Notes: generated by a model not told the origin, from the sequence alone. DNA of 64,000 nucleotides from Bog-473 sp963850095 (GCA_963850095.1 CAWKJX010000004.1:496001-560000); one strand, 5' to 3'; numbered from the stretch's first letter, positions 1 to 13,280 are shown. Translations and numbers: made by a program.

Positions 1-1185
1 CTCGACGCGTCCGGTTGCCTGGTCGGACCGGGGCTGGTCGACCTGCACACCCATCTGCGCCAGCCCGGCCGCGAAGAGGCGGAAACGGTCGAGTCGGGCG
101 CCCGGGCCGCCGCGCTCGGGGGTTACACCGCGCTGGTGGCCATGCCCAACACGGAACCACCGATCGACTCCGCCGGCGTGGCCCGTGAAGTGCTCGCCCT
201 GGGGCGGGGGTGCCTGGCCGAGGTGGCGGTGGCCGGTGCCATCACCGTCGGCCGGGCCGGTGCCGCGCTGGCCCCCATGGGTGAGCTGGCGGACCTGGGC
301 GTGACGCTCTTCACCGACGACGGCACCGGCGTGCAGGACGGTGCGCTCATGCGCCGGGCGCTCGACTATGCCAAGGGCCTCGGCGTCACCCTGGCCCAGC
401 ACTGCGAGGACGCGGCGCTGGCCGGCGGCGGCGCCATGCACGAGGGAAGCTGGTCGGGCCGGCTCGGCATCCCCGGCATGCCCGCGGCGGCCGAGGAGGC
501 CATGGTGGCCCGGGACATCGCGCTGGCCCGGCTGACCGGCGCGCCGCTGCACTTCCTGCACCTGTCGACGGCGGGCTCGGTCGACCTGGTGCGACGGGCC
601 AAGGCGGAGGGACTGGCGGTGACGGCGGAGGCGGCGCCGCACCACATGCTCCTCACCCACGCCCTGTGCGCCGGCTACGACCCGGTCTTCAAGGTCAACC
701 CGCCGCTGCGCACCGATGAAGACGTGGCCGCGGTGGTGGCCGGCCTGTGCGACGGCACCATTGACGCCGTCGCCACCGACCACGCGCCACACGCACCCGA
801 AGCGAAGGATCTCCCCTTCGACCAGGCGCCGCCCGGCATGCTCGGGCTGCAGACGGCGTTGCTCGTCGCCTGGGAGGTGCTGTCCTCTCGGCTCGGGGCG
901 GCGCGGATCTTCGCCCTCATGAGCGCGCAGCCCGCCGTCATCGCCCGTCTCACCGCCACCGACGCCCGCCCGGCCGGCCACAGCCCCCAGGGCGGCCCGG
1001 TCGAGGCGGGGGCGGCGGCCAACCTGTGCGTGTTCGACCCCGCCGCGCTGTCGGTGGTCGACGCCGGGGGACTGGCCAGCCGCAGCCGCAACACCCCCTA
1101 TGCGGGCCGCACGTTCCAAGGTGCGGTGCGCCACACCGTGCTGCGGGGCGAGCCGGTCGTGATCGACGCCACGGCGCAGCGGTGA
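1..1185 (+). CDS. pyrC: Dihydroorotase, 5' end cut by window edge
   Basis: This enzyme interconverts N-carbamoyl-aspartate and dihydroorotate, the third step of pyrimidine synthesis, in the cytoplasm. The reading frame is open from base 1, so the true start lies upstream; 394 residues are visible and perhaps 30-50 are missing. The metal-binding motif DLHTHLRQPG is encoded near bases 40-70, followed by NTEPP, the substrate-binding KVNPPLR (near 690) and the C-terminal ATDHAPH motif (near 775), so the amidohydrolase barrel is essentially complete. The stop overlaps the carA GTG start (GTGA), indicating translational coupling in a pyr operon. Identification is secure; only the start is unknown. 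Confidence 0.95.
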   Translation, partial: LDASGCLVGPGLVDLHTHLRQPGREEAETVESGARAAALGGYTALVAMPNTEPPIDSAGVAREVLALGRGCLAEVAVAGAITVGRAGAALAPMGELADLGVTLFTDDGTGVQDGALMRRALDYAKGLGVTLAQHCEDAALAGGGAMHEGSWSGRLGIPGMPAAAEEAMVARDIALARLTGAPLHFLHLSTAGSVDLVRRAKAEGLAVTAEAAPHHMLLTHALCAGYDPVFKVNPPLRTDEDVAAVVAGLCDGTIDAVATDHAPHAPEAKDLPFDQAPPGMLGLQTALLVAWEVLSSRLGAARIFALMSAQPAVIARLTATDARPAGHSPQGGPVEAGAAANLCVFDPAALSVVDAGGLASRSRNTPYAGRTFQGAVRHTVLRGEPVVIDATAQR

Positions 1186-2321
1186 GCGAGCACGCACCGC
1201 GCAACGCGGACAGGGCTCCCGCCCTGTTGGTCACGGCCGACGGTGCCGTGTTCGCCGGGGAGGCCGCCGGGGCGAGCGCGCCGGTGGCCACCGGTGAGCT
1301 GGTGTTCAACACGGCCATGAGCGGCTACCAGGAGGTGATCACCGACCCGTCCTACGCCGGACAGGTGATCTCTTTCACCAGTACGCACATCGGCAACTAC
1401 GGCACCAACGCGGCGGACGACGAGGCGCCCAGGCCGCACTGCCGCGGCGTGGTGGTGTGCGACCTGGCCGACACGCCGTCGAATTGGCGCGCCACCGAGG
1501 CGCTCGAGCCCTTCCTGCGCCGCCACGGCGTGCCGGCGCTCACCGGGGTGGACACGCGCCGGTTGGCCCGGCACGTGCGGACGGCCGGAGCGATGCCCTG
1601 TGCCTTCGGGACCGCGCCCGAGGCCGAGCTGGCGGCGGCGGCGGCGACCGCGGCGGGGACCGACGGTCTGGACCTGGTGTCGGGCGTGACGGCCGCAACG
1701 GCGCACGTGCACCAGGCCACCGGCGAGGGCAACCCGGCGCTGCGCATCGTGGCCTACGACTTCGGGGTCAAGACCACCATGGTCGATCTCCTGACGACGC
1801 TCGGCACGGTGACGGTGGTGCCGGCCGGCACCACGGCCGGAGAGACGTTGGCGCTGGACCCCGACGGCGTCTTCCTCTCCAACGGGCCGGGGGACCCCGC
1901 CGCACTGGGCGGACCGGCCGCGGCCGTGGCCGACCTGGTGGGGCGAGTGCCCATCTTCGGCATCTGCCTGGGCCACCAGATCTTGGCCACGGCGCTCGGT
2001 GGATCGACCTACAAGCTTCCCTTCGGCCACCACGGTGCCAACCACCCGGTGCAGCAGCTCGGGACCGGCGTGGTCGAGATCACGAGTCAGAACCACAACT
2101 ACGCGGTGGCGGCCGGCTCCATCCCCGACGCCGAGACGACGCACGTCAATCTCAACGACGGCGTGGTGGAGGGGTTCCGCTCCCTGAAGGCGCCGGCCTT
2201 CTCGGTGCAGTACCACCCCGAGGCGGCGCCCGGGCCCCACGACGCCCGCTACCTCTTCTCCGTCTTTCGCGAGTTGATGCTGTCCCATCCCACCCGTACC
2301 GCGCGCGCCGGGGCGCGCTGA
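1182..2321 (+). CDS. carA: Carbamoyl-phosphate synthase small subunit (glutaminase)
   Basis: CarA hydrolyses glutamine and channels ammonia to CarB for carbamoyl phosphate, the shared precursor of pyrimidines and arginine. The protein is 379 residues, normal for the family. The N-terminal half is the small-chain domain (FNTAMSGYQEVITDPSYAGQ), and the C-terminal half is a class I glutamine amidotransferase with the nucleophile Cys in GICLGHQ and the His-Glu pair in YHPEAAPGPHD. The GTG start overlaps the pyrC stop by 4 bp. carB begins 19 bp downstream after a GGAGGGAGAG-type ribosome-binding site. The arginine operon of this window has no second carA, so this copy probably serves both pathways. 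Confidence 0.96.
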   Translation: MSEHAPRNADRAPALLVTADGAVFAGEAAGASAPVATGELVFNTAMSGYQEVITDPSYAGQVISFTSTHIGNYGTNAADDEAPRPHCRGVVVCDLADTPSNWRATEALEPFLRRHGVPALTGVDTRRLARHVRTAGAMPCAFGTAPEAELAAAAATAAGTDGLDLVSGVTAATAHVHQATGEGNPALRIVAYDFGVKTTMVDLLTTLGTVTVVPAGTTAGETLALDPDGVFLSNGPGDPAALGGPAAAVADLVGRVPIFGICLGHQILATALGGSTYKLPFGHHGANHPVQQLGTGVVEITSQNHNYAVAAGSIPDAETTHVNLNDGVVEGFRSLKAPAFSVQYHPEAAPGPHDARYLFSVFRELMLSHPTRTARAGAR

Positions 2322-2340
2322 GCGGGCGGAGGGAGAGCGC

Positions 2341-5643
<3,303 letters not shown>

Positions 5644-5647
<4 letters not shown>

Positions 5648-6667
5648 GCCCGGCGGCCGGGCGCGGCGCCGCGCTGGCGACCCGGCTCGGCGCGGTCGAG
5701 TTGGCCAATCCGATCATGACGGCTTCGGGCACCTCGGGCCACGGGACCGAGTTGGCCGAGTACGGCGTCCTGGCCGACCTCGGCGCGGTGGTCGTCAAGT
5801 CGCTCGCGGTTGAGTCCTGGCCGGGCAACCCCGCGCCGCGCGTGCACGAGGTTGGCAGCCGGAATGCTCAACAGCGTCGGGCTGCAGGGACCTGGCCTGG
5901 CGGCCTGGTCTTCGGGCGAACTGCCCGCGCTCGCCGCGTCCGGGGCGCGGGTGGTCGTCAGCATCTGGGGGCGCTCCGTGGCCGACTACGCGCGAGCGGC
6001 CGAGCTGGCCGCAGCCGCGGCCGCCTCGCCCGACGGTGCTTGCATCGTCGCCCTCGAGGTCAACGTCAGCTGCCCCAACGTCGAGGACCGGGCGCGCATG
6101 TTCGCGCATTCGGCCGAGGCCACGGCTCGGGTCATGGCGGCGACCGAGTGCGGCCTGCCGCGCTGGGCCAAGCTGAGCCCCAACGTGCCCGACCTGGTCG
6201 AAATCGCGGCGGGCGCCCTGGAGGCGGGCGCGCACGGCCTCACCCTGGTCAACACACTGCTCGGCCTCGCCCTCGACACCGAGACCGGCCGGCCGCTCCT
6301 CGGGGCGGGCGGTGGGGGACTGTCGGGCGCCGCCGTGCACCCGGTGGCTGTGCGTGCCGTGTGGGAGTGCCGGGCCGCCTTCCCCGACGCCGCCATCGTC
6401 GGGGTGGGGGGTGTGGCCTCGGGCGTCGACGCGATCGAGCTGCTGCAGGCCGGGGCCGACGCCGTGCAGGTGGGAACGGCGACCTTCCGGGACCCCCGGG
6501 CACCATGGAAGGTATTACGCCAACTGGCGCGCTGGTGCGCGGCGCACGACACCACGATCGAGGAGGTGCGCGCCGGAGCCAGGCTGGGCGCGGCGCGCCG
6601 TATGGCCGACAGTGAGACCGGCGAACAGACGGAGGCGCGTTCGGCGACTCCCGGAAGGAGGGTGTGA
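5644..6667 (+). CDS. pyrD: Dihydroorotate dehydrogenase (class 1B-like), frame interrupted once
   Basis: PyrD oxidises dihydroorotate to orotate with FMN. The N-terminus (NPIMTASGTSGHGTELAEYG) is read from ATG 5644, and the rest, starting AAGMLNSVGLQ, lies in the +1 frame after about base 5854. The catalytic loop motif NVSCPN carries the active-site Cys typical of class 1 enzymes, and the phosphate-binding GGVASG and VQVGTATF motifs follow. The corrected length is 340 residues; class 1B enzymes are usually about 310, and the excess is a variable C-terminal tail. An electron-transfer partner (pyrK) would be expected for class 1B but is not adjacent. The gene overlaps carB and pyrF by a few bases. 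The break is probably a one-base sequence error. Confidence 0.9.
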
Positions 6668-7506
6668 TGGCCGACAGCTTCGGAGAGCGCGTGGAGGCGG
6701 CCGCACAGGCGTTCGGGCCTCTGTGCGCCGGCATCGATCCGTCTTCCCGTCTGCTCGAACAATGGGGTCTGAGCGACGATGCTGCGGGCCTCCGCGTCTT
6801 CTGCCGCATCTGCGTCGAGGCGTTCGCGGGTGCGGTCGCCGCCGTCAAGCCGCAGGTCGCGTTCTTCGAACGCCACGGCGCGGCGGGCATGGCCGAACTC
6901 GAGCGGCTCATCGCCGACGCTGGCGCGGCCGGGCTCATTGTGATCGCCGACGCCAAGCGTGGAGACATCGATTCGACGGCGGACGCCTACGCCGATGCCT
7001 GGCTCGGAACAGGGAGCCCGCTGGCCGCGGACGCGGTGACAGCCCACGCGTACCTCGGACTCGGAGCGCTCGCTCCACTTGTCCACCGGGCCGCAGCGAA
7101 CGGCCGGGGCGTTCTGGTTGTCGCCCGCAGCTCCAATCCCGAGGGTCGCGCCTTGCAACTTGCGTCCACGGCGGCAGGTCCGTCCGTCGAGGACATGTTG
7201 CTCGGTGAGGTGGCGGCGCTGAACGCGTCCTCCGAGGTGCCGGCGGGAACGGTTGGAGCGGTAATTGGGGCCACGCTTCCCCCCTCCAGTTTTCCATTAT
7301 CCCAGCTCGGAGGCACAATTCTGGCTCCCGGCCTGGGCGCCCAGGGGGCCGGGCCGGCCGAGGTGGCTGAGCGCTTCGCCGGGTGCCGGCGCGGGACCGT
7401 TCTGCCCAGCAGCTCGCGGGGGGTGCTCAGCCACGGGCCAGAAGCCGCCGACCTGCGCCGGGAGGCCGTGTCCCTGTCGCGCGAGCTTGCCGCCGCCATG
7501 GACTGA
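6664..7506 (+). CDS. pyrF: Orotidine 5'-phosphate decarboxylase
   Basis: PyrF decarboxylates OMP to UMP and ends the de novo pyrimidine pathway. The 280-residue protein is of the longer actinobacterial and archaeal-like group. The catalytic Lys-Asp cluster is visible as IADAKRGDIDST near residue 96, and the substrate loops PQVAFFE and LAPGLGAQGAG fit the family. Two starts are possible: GTG 6664, which overlaps the pyrD stop as GTGA, or ATG 6667 immediately after it. It is the last pyr gene here; 51 bp separate it from mihF, which has its own promoter-like sequence. Confidence 0.95.
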   Translation: MMADSFGERVEAAAQAFGPLCAGIDPSSRLLEQWGLSDDAAGLRVFCRICVEAFAGAVAAVKPQVAFFERHGAAGMAELERLIADAGAAGLIVIADAKRGDIDSTADAYADAWLGTGSPLAADAVTAHAYLGLGALAPLVHRAAANGRGVLVVARSSNPEGRALQLASTAAGPSVEDMLLGEVAALNASSEVPAGTVGAVIGATLPPSSFPLSQLGGTILAPGLGAQGAGPAEVAERFAGCRRGTVLPSSSRGVLSHGPEAADLRREAVSLSRELAAAMD

Positions 7507-7545
7507 CAGCAACGTGTTTCATGTGAACGGCCCTGGCAGAGGCGC

Positions 7546-7551
7546 TATGGT
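7546..7551 (+). promoter_or_regulatory. Candidate -10 box for mihF (leaderless spacing)
   Basis: TATGGT lies exactly 6 nt upstream of the mihF ATG. This spacing puts the transcription start on or next to the A of the start codon and no Shine-Dalgarno sequence precedes the gene. A convincing -35 box was not seen. The same arrangement recurs at several other genes of this window. Confidence 0.45.
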
Positions 7552-7557
7552 CTCGCC

Positions 7558-7875
7558 ATGCCGCAACCTCCCGCACTCACACCCGAGCAGCGCGCCGCTG
7601 CACTTGAGAAGGCCGCCAAGGTTCGCCGTGAGCGGGCCGAGGTGAAGGACAAGCTGAAGATGGGCAACTTGTCGTTGGCTCAACTTCTCGAAGAGGCGGA
7701 TTCGAACGAGACCGTCGGGAAGATGAAGGTGGTCTCCGTGCTGGAGTCCCTGCCCGGGTTGGGCAAGGTCAAGGCCCGCCGCCTCATGGAGACCGTCGGC
7801 ATCAGCGACAGCCGGCGGTTGCAGGGACTCGGGGCCAAGCAGCGCGAGGCGCTGCTCAAAGAGACTGCGCGCTGA
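7558..7875 (+). CDS. mihF: Actinobacterial integration host factor
   Basis: This is the small basic nucleoid-associated protein specific to actinobacteria (mIHF/sIHF), unrelated to E. coli IHF despite its name. It binds and bends DNA and is essential in mycobacteria. The 105-residue protein has the family helix (RAAALEKAAKVRRERAEVK) and the DNA-binding helix-two-turn-helix segment ESLPGLGKVKARRLMETVGI followed by RRLQGLGAKQREALL. The length matches the family. Its position between pyrF and gmk is the classical actinobacterial order and supports the taxonomic assignment. Confidence 0.95.
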   Translation: MPQPPALTPEQRAAALEKAAKVRRERAEVKDKLKMGNLSLAQLLEEADSNETVGKMKVVSVLESLPGLGKVKARRLMETVGISDSRRLQGLGAKQREALLKETAR

Positions 7876-7888
7876 GCCACTGTTCTTC

Positions 7889-8449
7889 GTGCTCATCGGC
7901 CCCGGAGGGGCCGGCAAGGGCACAATGGCGGCGGAGCTGGTCGCTCAAGACCCCTCGCTCTGGCTGAGCCGGAGTTGGACCACTCGCCGGCCGCGGCCGG
8001 GCGAGCTGGAGCGCGGTGCCTACACCTTCGTCGATCGCACCACGTTCGAGGAGGCGGTCGCTGCCGGCGGCTTCTTCGAGTGGGCGGAGTTCCTCGACTA
8101 CCTCCAGGGAACGCCGATCCCCAACCCGCCCCCCGGGGCCGACGTGTTGCTCGAGATCGACGTGCAGGGAGCCGAGCAGGTGCTGGCGCAACGCCCGGAT
8201 GCCACGGTGATTCTGCTGCTGCCGCCCTCTCCCGAGGTCCAGGCGGCACGCCTGGCCGCTCGAGGCGACGACGAGGAGCACATTCGCAGGCGGGTCGAGC
8301 TGGGGCGCTCCGAGGTGGCACGAGGCGCCGACATCGCAGCTCACACGGTGGTGAACGACGACATGGGGCGAGCCCTGGCCGAACTGACGGCTATAATCGA
8401 CCGGACTCGATCGGCTGCCCCCTGCGCCGCGAACCCGGAGGAATCCTGA
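7889..8449 (+). CDS. gmk: Guanylate kinase
   Basis: Gmk phosphorylates GMP to GDP. The P-loop is GPGGAGKGT at residues 4-12, followed by the GMP-binding segment SRSWTTRRPRPGE and the LLEIDVQGAEQV Walker-B-like region. At 186 residues it is slightly short for the family because it begins almost at the P-loop strand. The GTG start at 7889 is 13 bp after the mihF stop. It ends in a TGATG overlap with rpoZ, so the two are probably co-translated. Confidence 0.94.
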   Translation: MLIGPGGAGKGTMAAELVAQDPSLWLSRSWTTRRPRPGELERGAYTFVDRTTFEEAVAAGGFFEWAEFLDYLQGTPIPNPPPGADVLLEIDVQGAEQVLAQRPDATVILLLPPSPEVQAARLAARGDDEEHIRRRVELGRSEVARGADIAAHTVVNDDMGRALAELTAIIDRTRSAAPCAANPEES

Positions 8450-8886
8450 TGGCCCAAGGCCGCCTGACGTTGATGGACCCACCCATTGAAGACCTTCTGG
8501 ACAAAGTGGACTCCAAATTCACCCTGGTTGCCCTGGGATCGGCCCGGGCCCGGCAGGTGAACTCGTACTACAACAGCCTGGGCGAGGGCCTGGGCAAAGT
8601 GGTCCCGCCCCAGGTGGCGTCCGTTTCGGGCAAGCCGGTGTCCATCGCCTTCGAGGAGATCGCGGCCGGCAAGGCCACCTACACCCGTCTCGACCCCGAG
8701 GAGGAGGCGGCGGTGGCGGCGGCCCTGGCCGACGCCGTCGAGGCCGGGCTGCTGACCGAGGCAGAAGAGGCGGCCGGGGAGGCCGCCGAAGAGGTCGCGG
8801 AAGAGGTCGCCGAAGAGGTCGCCGAAGAGGGCGCTGCGGTCATCGAGACCCTCACGCCCGCGGACGAGGACCCCACCGCCAGCTAG
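8449..8886 (+). CDS. rpoZ: RNA polymerase omega subunit with acidic repeat tail
   Basis: Omega helps fold and assemble beta-prime. The core (PPIEDLLDKVDSKFTLVALG, then the conserved ARARQVNSYYN) spans residues 10-90. The C-terminal third is unusual: after position 100 it becomes a Glu-Ala-Val tail in which AEEV is repeated, encoded by imperfect copies of a 12-bp unit between about 8787 and 8831. At 145 residues it is longer than typical omega (about 90-110) because of this tail. The ATG overlaps the gmk stop. The coaBC GTG starts 32 bp downstream. Confidence 0.93.
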   Translation: MAQGRLTLMDPPIEDLLDKVDSKFTLVALGSARARQVNSYYNSLGEGLGKVVPPQVASVSGKPVSIAFEEIAAGKATYTRLDPEEEAAVAAALADAVEAGLLTEAEEAAGEAAEEVAEEVAEEVAEEGAAVIETLTPADEDPTAS

Positions 8887-8918
8887 GAGCTGGCGGAGAG
8901 GAGCGGCGGTCACCGCCG

Positions 8919-10172
8919 GTGGCCGAAACACCCGAGGGGGTGGATGCAACGGTAAATCGGCCGCGCGTGGTCCTCTGCGTGAGCGGGGGCATCGCCGCCT
9001 ACAAGGCGGTCGAGGTGTGTCGCCGCCTGGTCGATGCGGGCGTGCACGTGACGCCGGTGCTGACCGAGGACGCCACTCGCTTCGTCGGTGCCGTGACCTT
9101 CTCCGCGCTGGCGTCCGAGCCGGCACAGCAGTCGCTGTGGAATGAGGCCTCGCCCATCCCGCACACGAGGTTGGGCCAGGACGCCGACCTGGTGGTGGTG
9201 GTGCCGGCGACGGCGCACACCATCGCCCGCTACGCCGCCGGGCTGTCCGACGACCTGCTGTGCGCCACGCTGCTGGCCACCCGCGCTCCGGTCGTGGTCT
9301 GCCCGGCCATGCACACCGAAATGTGGGAGCACCCGTCCGTGCGCGAGAACATAGCCACACTCGAGCGCCGAGGCGTCGAAGTCATCCCTCCCGAAAGCGG
9401 GCGGCTGGCCGGTGGCGACTCCGGCGAGGGCCGGCTGGCCGACCCGACCGTCATTGTCGAGCGCGTCCTGCAGCGGCTGGGCGCCGTGAGCCGGCGCGAC
9501 CTGGACGGGCTGCGCGTCGCCGTCAGCGCGGGCGGCACGCGCGAGCCGCTCGATCCGGTGCGGTTCATCACGAACCGCTCGTCGGGCAAACAGGGCCATG
9601 CCATCGCCGTCGCCGCGGCGCGGCGAGGCGCAACCGTGACGCTCGTGACCTCATCGGCCCTCAATCTCCCGGCTGACGTCGCATCAGCGGTGGCGCGCGT
9701 CGACGTCGAGACGGCCGCCGACATGGAAGCGGCCATGGGCGCCGCGGCCGGCGCGGCCGACGTCGTCGTCATGGCGGCCGCCGTGGCCGATTTCCGGCCC
9801 AAGGCGACCGCCGACACGAAAATGTCCAAAGAGGACGGGATCCCCGAGCTGGTGCTCGAGCCCACGCCGGACATCCTGGCCGGTTTAGTGACGCGGCGGA
9901 CCGGGAATCAGGTTCTGGTCGGGTTCGCCGCCGAGACGCACGATGTACTCGAACGAGGCCGGAGAAAGCTCGAGCGCAAGGGAGTCGATCTCTTGGTCGT
10001 TAACGATGTCAGTGCTCCCGGCGTGGGGTTCGACCACGACACCAACGCTGTGGTCATCCTCGGTGCCGGCGGAGACACCACCGAAATCCCGCTGACCTCC
10101 AAGGATGCGGTGGCAAATGCCGTATTGGATAGGGTGGTCAGCCACCTCACACAGAAGCGGAGCAGCGCGTGA
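8919..10172 (+). CDS. coaBC: Bifunctional phosphopantothenoylcysteine decarboxylase / synthetase
   Basis: CoaBC carries out two consecutive steps of coenzyme A synthesis: joining cysteine to phosphopantothenate (CoaB, C-terminal) and decarboxylating the product with FMN (CoaC, N-terminal). The CoaC domain begins VVLCVSGGIAAYKAVEVCRR, with the PAMHTEMWEHP segment in place of the more usual PAMN. The CoaB domain has ITNRSSGKQGHAIA and AAAVADFRPK. The length of 417 residues is typical. A GTG start at 8919 is chosen because it opens directly before the conserved N-terminus. The stop overlaps metK by GTGA. Confidence 0.95.
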   Translation: MAETPEGVDATVNRPRVVLCVSGGIAAYKAVEVCRRLVDAGVHVTPVLTEDATRFVGAVTFSALASEPAQQSLWNEASPIPHTRLGQDADLVVVVPATAHTIARYAAGLSDDLLCATLLATRAPVVVCPAMHTEMWEHPSVRENIATLERRGVEVIPPESGRLAGGDSGEGRLADPTVIVERVLQRLGAVSRRDLDGLRVAVSAGGTREPLDPVRFITNRSSGKQGHAIAVAAARRGATVTLVTSSALNLPADVASAVARVDVETAADMEAAMGAAAGAADVVVMAAAVADFRPKATADTKMSKEDGIPELVLEPTPDILAGLVTRRTGNQVLVGFAAETHDVLERGRRKLERKGVDLLVVNDVSAPGVGFDHDTNAVVILGAGGDTTEIPLTSKDAVANAVLDRVVSHLTQKRSSA

Positions 10173-11389
10173 AGACGACATTCACCTCGGAATCGGTCAC
10201 CGAGGGCCACCCCGACAAAATGGCGGACCAGATTTCCGATGCCGTCCTGGACGCCATTCTCGAGGGTGATCCGTCGAGCCGTGTGGCCTGCGAGACGTTG
10301 CTGACGACGGGCCTCGTCGTGGTAGCGGGCGAGGTGACGACCACGACCTACGTCGACATTCCCGCGCTCGTACGCGACACGGTCTGCGCCATCGGGTACG
10401 ACAACGACGCCTACGGCTTCAACGGCAAGACCTGTGGCGTCCTGGTGTCGCTCGACGCGCAATCACCCGACATCGCGCAGGGCGTCGACGCCGCGTTCGA
10501 GCTCCGCTCGGGCACGGGCGGCGAGGACACGCTGAACGCCCAGGGTGCCGGAGACCAGGGAATGATGTTCGGCTACGCCTGCGACGAGACGCCGGACCTC
10601 ATGCCACTGCCGATCTGGTTGGCGCACCGGCTCTCCGAGCGTCTGGCCCAGGTCCGCCGGGCCGGCGCGGTGCCGTACCTGCGCCCCGACGGCAAGACGC
10701 AGGTGTCGGTCGTCTACGAGGACGGCAAGCCTGTCCGCATCGACACCGTGCTGATCTCGACCCAGCATGCCGGCGGCATCGACCTCGACGAGCAGCTGCG
10801 CCCCGACATGATCGAGCACGTGATCAACCCCCTGCTGCCGACCGACCTCGACACCGAGGGGCTGCGCATCTTCGTCAACCCGACGGGAATCTTCGAGCTC
10901 GGCGGCCCGCACGCCGACACCGGGCTCACCGGCCGAAAAATCATTGTGGACACCTACGGCGGCATGGCCCGTCACGGTGGTGGCGCCTTCTCGGGCAAGG
11001 ACCCGTCGAAGGTGGACCGCTCGGCCGCCTACGCCGCCCGTTGGGTGGCTAAGCACGTCGTGGCCGCCGGCGCGGCGAGGAAATGCGAGGTCCAGGTGGC
11101 CTACGCCATCGGCGTGGCTCACCCCGTTTCGCTGCTGGTCGACACGTTCGGCACCGAAGCGGTCGACCCCGAGAAGATCTCCGAGGCCGTCCGCGAGCTG
11201 TTCGACCTGCGCCCCGCCGCCATTTCGCGCGACCTCGAACTGCGCCGTCCCATCTACAAGAAGACGGCGGCCTACGGTCACTTCGGCCGTTCGGAGAAGG
11301 AGTTCACCTGGGAGTCCACCACCGCGTGGACGACCTGCGGTCGGCGCTCGGGCTTTGACCTCATTGCGGCTTCCCTGACGGAGCCGTGA
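10169..11389 (+). CDS. metK: S-adenosylmethionine synthetase
   Basis: MetK makes S-adenosylmethionine from methionine and ATP. The N-terminus FTSESVTEGHPDKMADQISD is the family signature, followed by the loop GAGDQGMMFGYA and the ATP-binding segment GGGAFSGKDPSKVDRS. At 406 residues it is full length. The GTG start sits in the coaBC stop (GTGA). The adjacent priA starts 25 bp after its stop. Confidence 0.97.
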   Translation: MKTTFTSESVTEGHPDKMADQISDAVLDAILEGDPSSRVACETLLTTGLVVVAGEVTTTTYVDIPALVRDTVCAIGYDNDAYGFNGKTCGVLVSLDAQSPDIAQGVDAAFELRSGTGGEDTLNAQGAGDQGMMFGYACDETPDLMPLPIWLAHRLSERLAQVRRAGAVPYLRPDGKTQVSVVYEDGKPVRIDTVLISTQHAGGIDLDEQLRPDMIEHVINPLLPTDLDTEGLRIFVNPTGIFELGGPHADTGLTGRKIIVDTYGGMARHGGGAFSGKDPSKVDRSAAYAARWVAKHVVAAGAARKCEVQVAYAIGVAHPVSLLVDTFGTEAVDPEKISEAVRELFDLRPAAISRDLELRRPIYKKTAAYGHFGRSEKEFTWESTTAWTTCGRRSGFDLIAASLTEP

Positions 11390-11414
11390 AGAGACAGTGG
11401 GGGAGGTCACGACC

Positions 11415-13243
11415 ATGGCGCACGATGGCGCCATGACGTCGACCGGGCGCACCGTGCGCGTGCGCACCGAGCAGGCCGCGCTGACCAAGACCTTCGACTA
11501 CGCCGTCCCCGCCGGTTGGACCGACGGCGTGGTCGTGGGCACCCGGGTACGCATGCCGCTGCACGGGCGCAGCGTGCGCGGTTGGGTGGTCGACGACGCC
11601 GTGGACCCTCCCCCCGGCGTGGACATCCTGCCGCTGAAGTCGTGGCTGGGCTGGGGCCCGCCCCCGGGCCTGGTCGAACTGGCCGACTGGGCGGCCTGGC
11701 GCTGGGCGGGGCCGGCCGCCTTCTTCCTGCGGACGGCGTCACCCGAGGCGCTCGTGCGCTCGCTGCCCGTCGTGCCCGCGGTGGCGGTGGGTCCGCGCAC
11801 GGCCGGACCACCCCCGCCGTGGTCGTCCGCCCTGGCGGGCGCCGCCGCGAGCATGGTGCGCCTCCCCCCGGCCACCGACCTGATCGACCTCGTCCTGTCC
11901 GTCGTGGCCGACGCCGGCGTGCGGGCGCGCCACGGCAGCGTGGTCGTCCTCGTCCCCTCGGCCGGCTGGGCGGCGCGCCTGGCGACGCGCCTGGAGCGGC
12001 GGGGCTGGCCGGCCACGTCGGAGTGGGCCAGGGCGCGGGCGGGCTGGCCCGTCGTGGTGGGCAGCCGGGCGGGCGCCTGGGCCCCGGTGCCCCGGTTGGC
12101 CGCCGCAGTGGTGCTCGATGCGCACGACCCGTCGTACCGCGAGGAGAGCGCGCCGACCTACAGCGCCGTCGACGTGCTGGTGGAGCGGGCCCGGCGCGAA
12201 GGCGTGCCGTGCGTGCTGTCCTCACCCGTGCCGCCGGTGCGCCTGGCCGCGGTCCCCGTGCAGGCTCCCGCGCCGGTCGAGGAACGGGCCGGCTGGGCGG
12301 CCCTCGAGCGCGTGGATCGCCGGGGCGCCGACCCGCGTACCGGGTTGTTCTCCGAGGAGTTCGTTCGGCTGGCCCGCGCCGTGTTGGAGGACCCGGGCGC
12401 CTCGGCGGTGCGAGGGCCGCTCGTATGTGTCTACAACCGCACCGGGGGGGCCCGTCTGCTCGCCTGCGCCCACTGCGGGGAGCTGGCGCGCTGCGCGCGC
12501 GTTGCGGCGCCGCGGCAGAGCGGCGCAACGACGAAGCCGTGCTCGAGTGCCCGCGCTGCGCCGAGACGCGGCCGGTGGTGTGCGCCGCGTGCGGCCGCTT
12601 GCGGCTGAAGACGCTGCGCGCGGGGGTGAGCCGGCTGCGCGAGGAGCTGGCCGCTCTGCTCGGCGTCGAGGTGGGTGAGGTGGCCGGCGCCCGGGGCGGC
12701 GGGGCCGAGCCGGTCGTGCCGCCCGCACCGGTCCTGGTGGGCACCGAGGCCGTGCTGCACCGGGTCCGGCGCGCCGCCGCCGTGGTGTTCCTCGACATCG
12801 ACCTGCACCTGCTGGCGCCTCGCCTCTCCGCCATCGAGGACACGTTGGCCCTCTTGGTCCGAGCCGCCAGGTTGGCCGGCCCGCGGGGCGCCGGACCCGC
12901 CTGGGCGCGGGTACAGGTGCAGACCAGGGTGCCCGACCACCCGGTGCTGGTCGCACTGGCCCGGGGAGAGCCGGCTCCCGTGCTGGCCGAGGAGAAGGAG
13001 GTCAGGCGGGCCGCCGGCCTCCCCCCGTTCGCCGCCTTCGCGCTCGTATCGGGGGCGCTCGCCGCCGGCTACGCCGAGGCGCTGGGACGGGAGGCAACGG
13101 CAGAGGTCACGGTGACGCCGCTGGGCGACGGGCGGTTCCTGGTGCGGGGTGACGAGCACGGACCGGTCTGCGACCTCCTGGCCCGTACACCGCGGCCGCC
13201 GGGACGCGGCCTACGTGTCGAGGTGGATCCATCCACCGTGTGA
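11415..13243 (+). CDS. priA: Primosomal protein N', helicase-degenerate, frame interrupted
   Basis: PriA loads the replisome at restart sites. The N-terminal 3'-DNA-binding domain is recognisable (KTFDYAVPAGWTDGVVVGTRVRMPLHGR). The helicase core lacks a Walker A lysine motif (RLPPATDLIDL in its place) and the DEEH box reads VLDAHDPSY, as known for actinobacterial PriA, which is thought to be an inactive ATPase. The zinc region CAHC...RCAR is cut near base 12505: the rest (CGAAAERRNDEAVLECPRC, CAACGRL) continues in another frame, needing one added or two removed bases. The corrected length is about 609 residues. ATG 11415 is preceded by GGGAGG; GTG 11397 is an alternative. Confidence 0.87.
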
Positions 13244-13280
13244 GCGCCCGGTTCGAGGCAACGGGGCGGCAGGTGCCCAT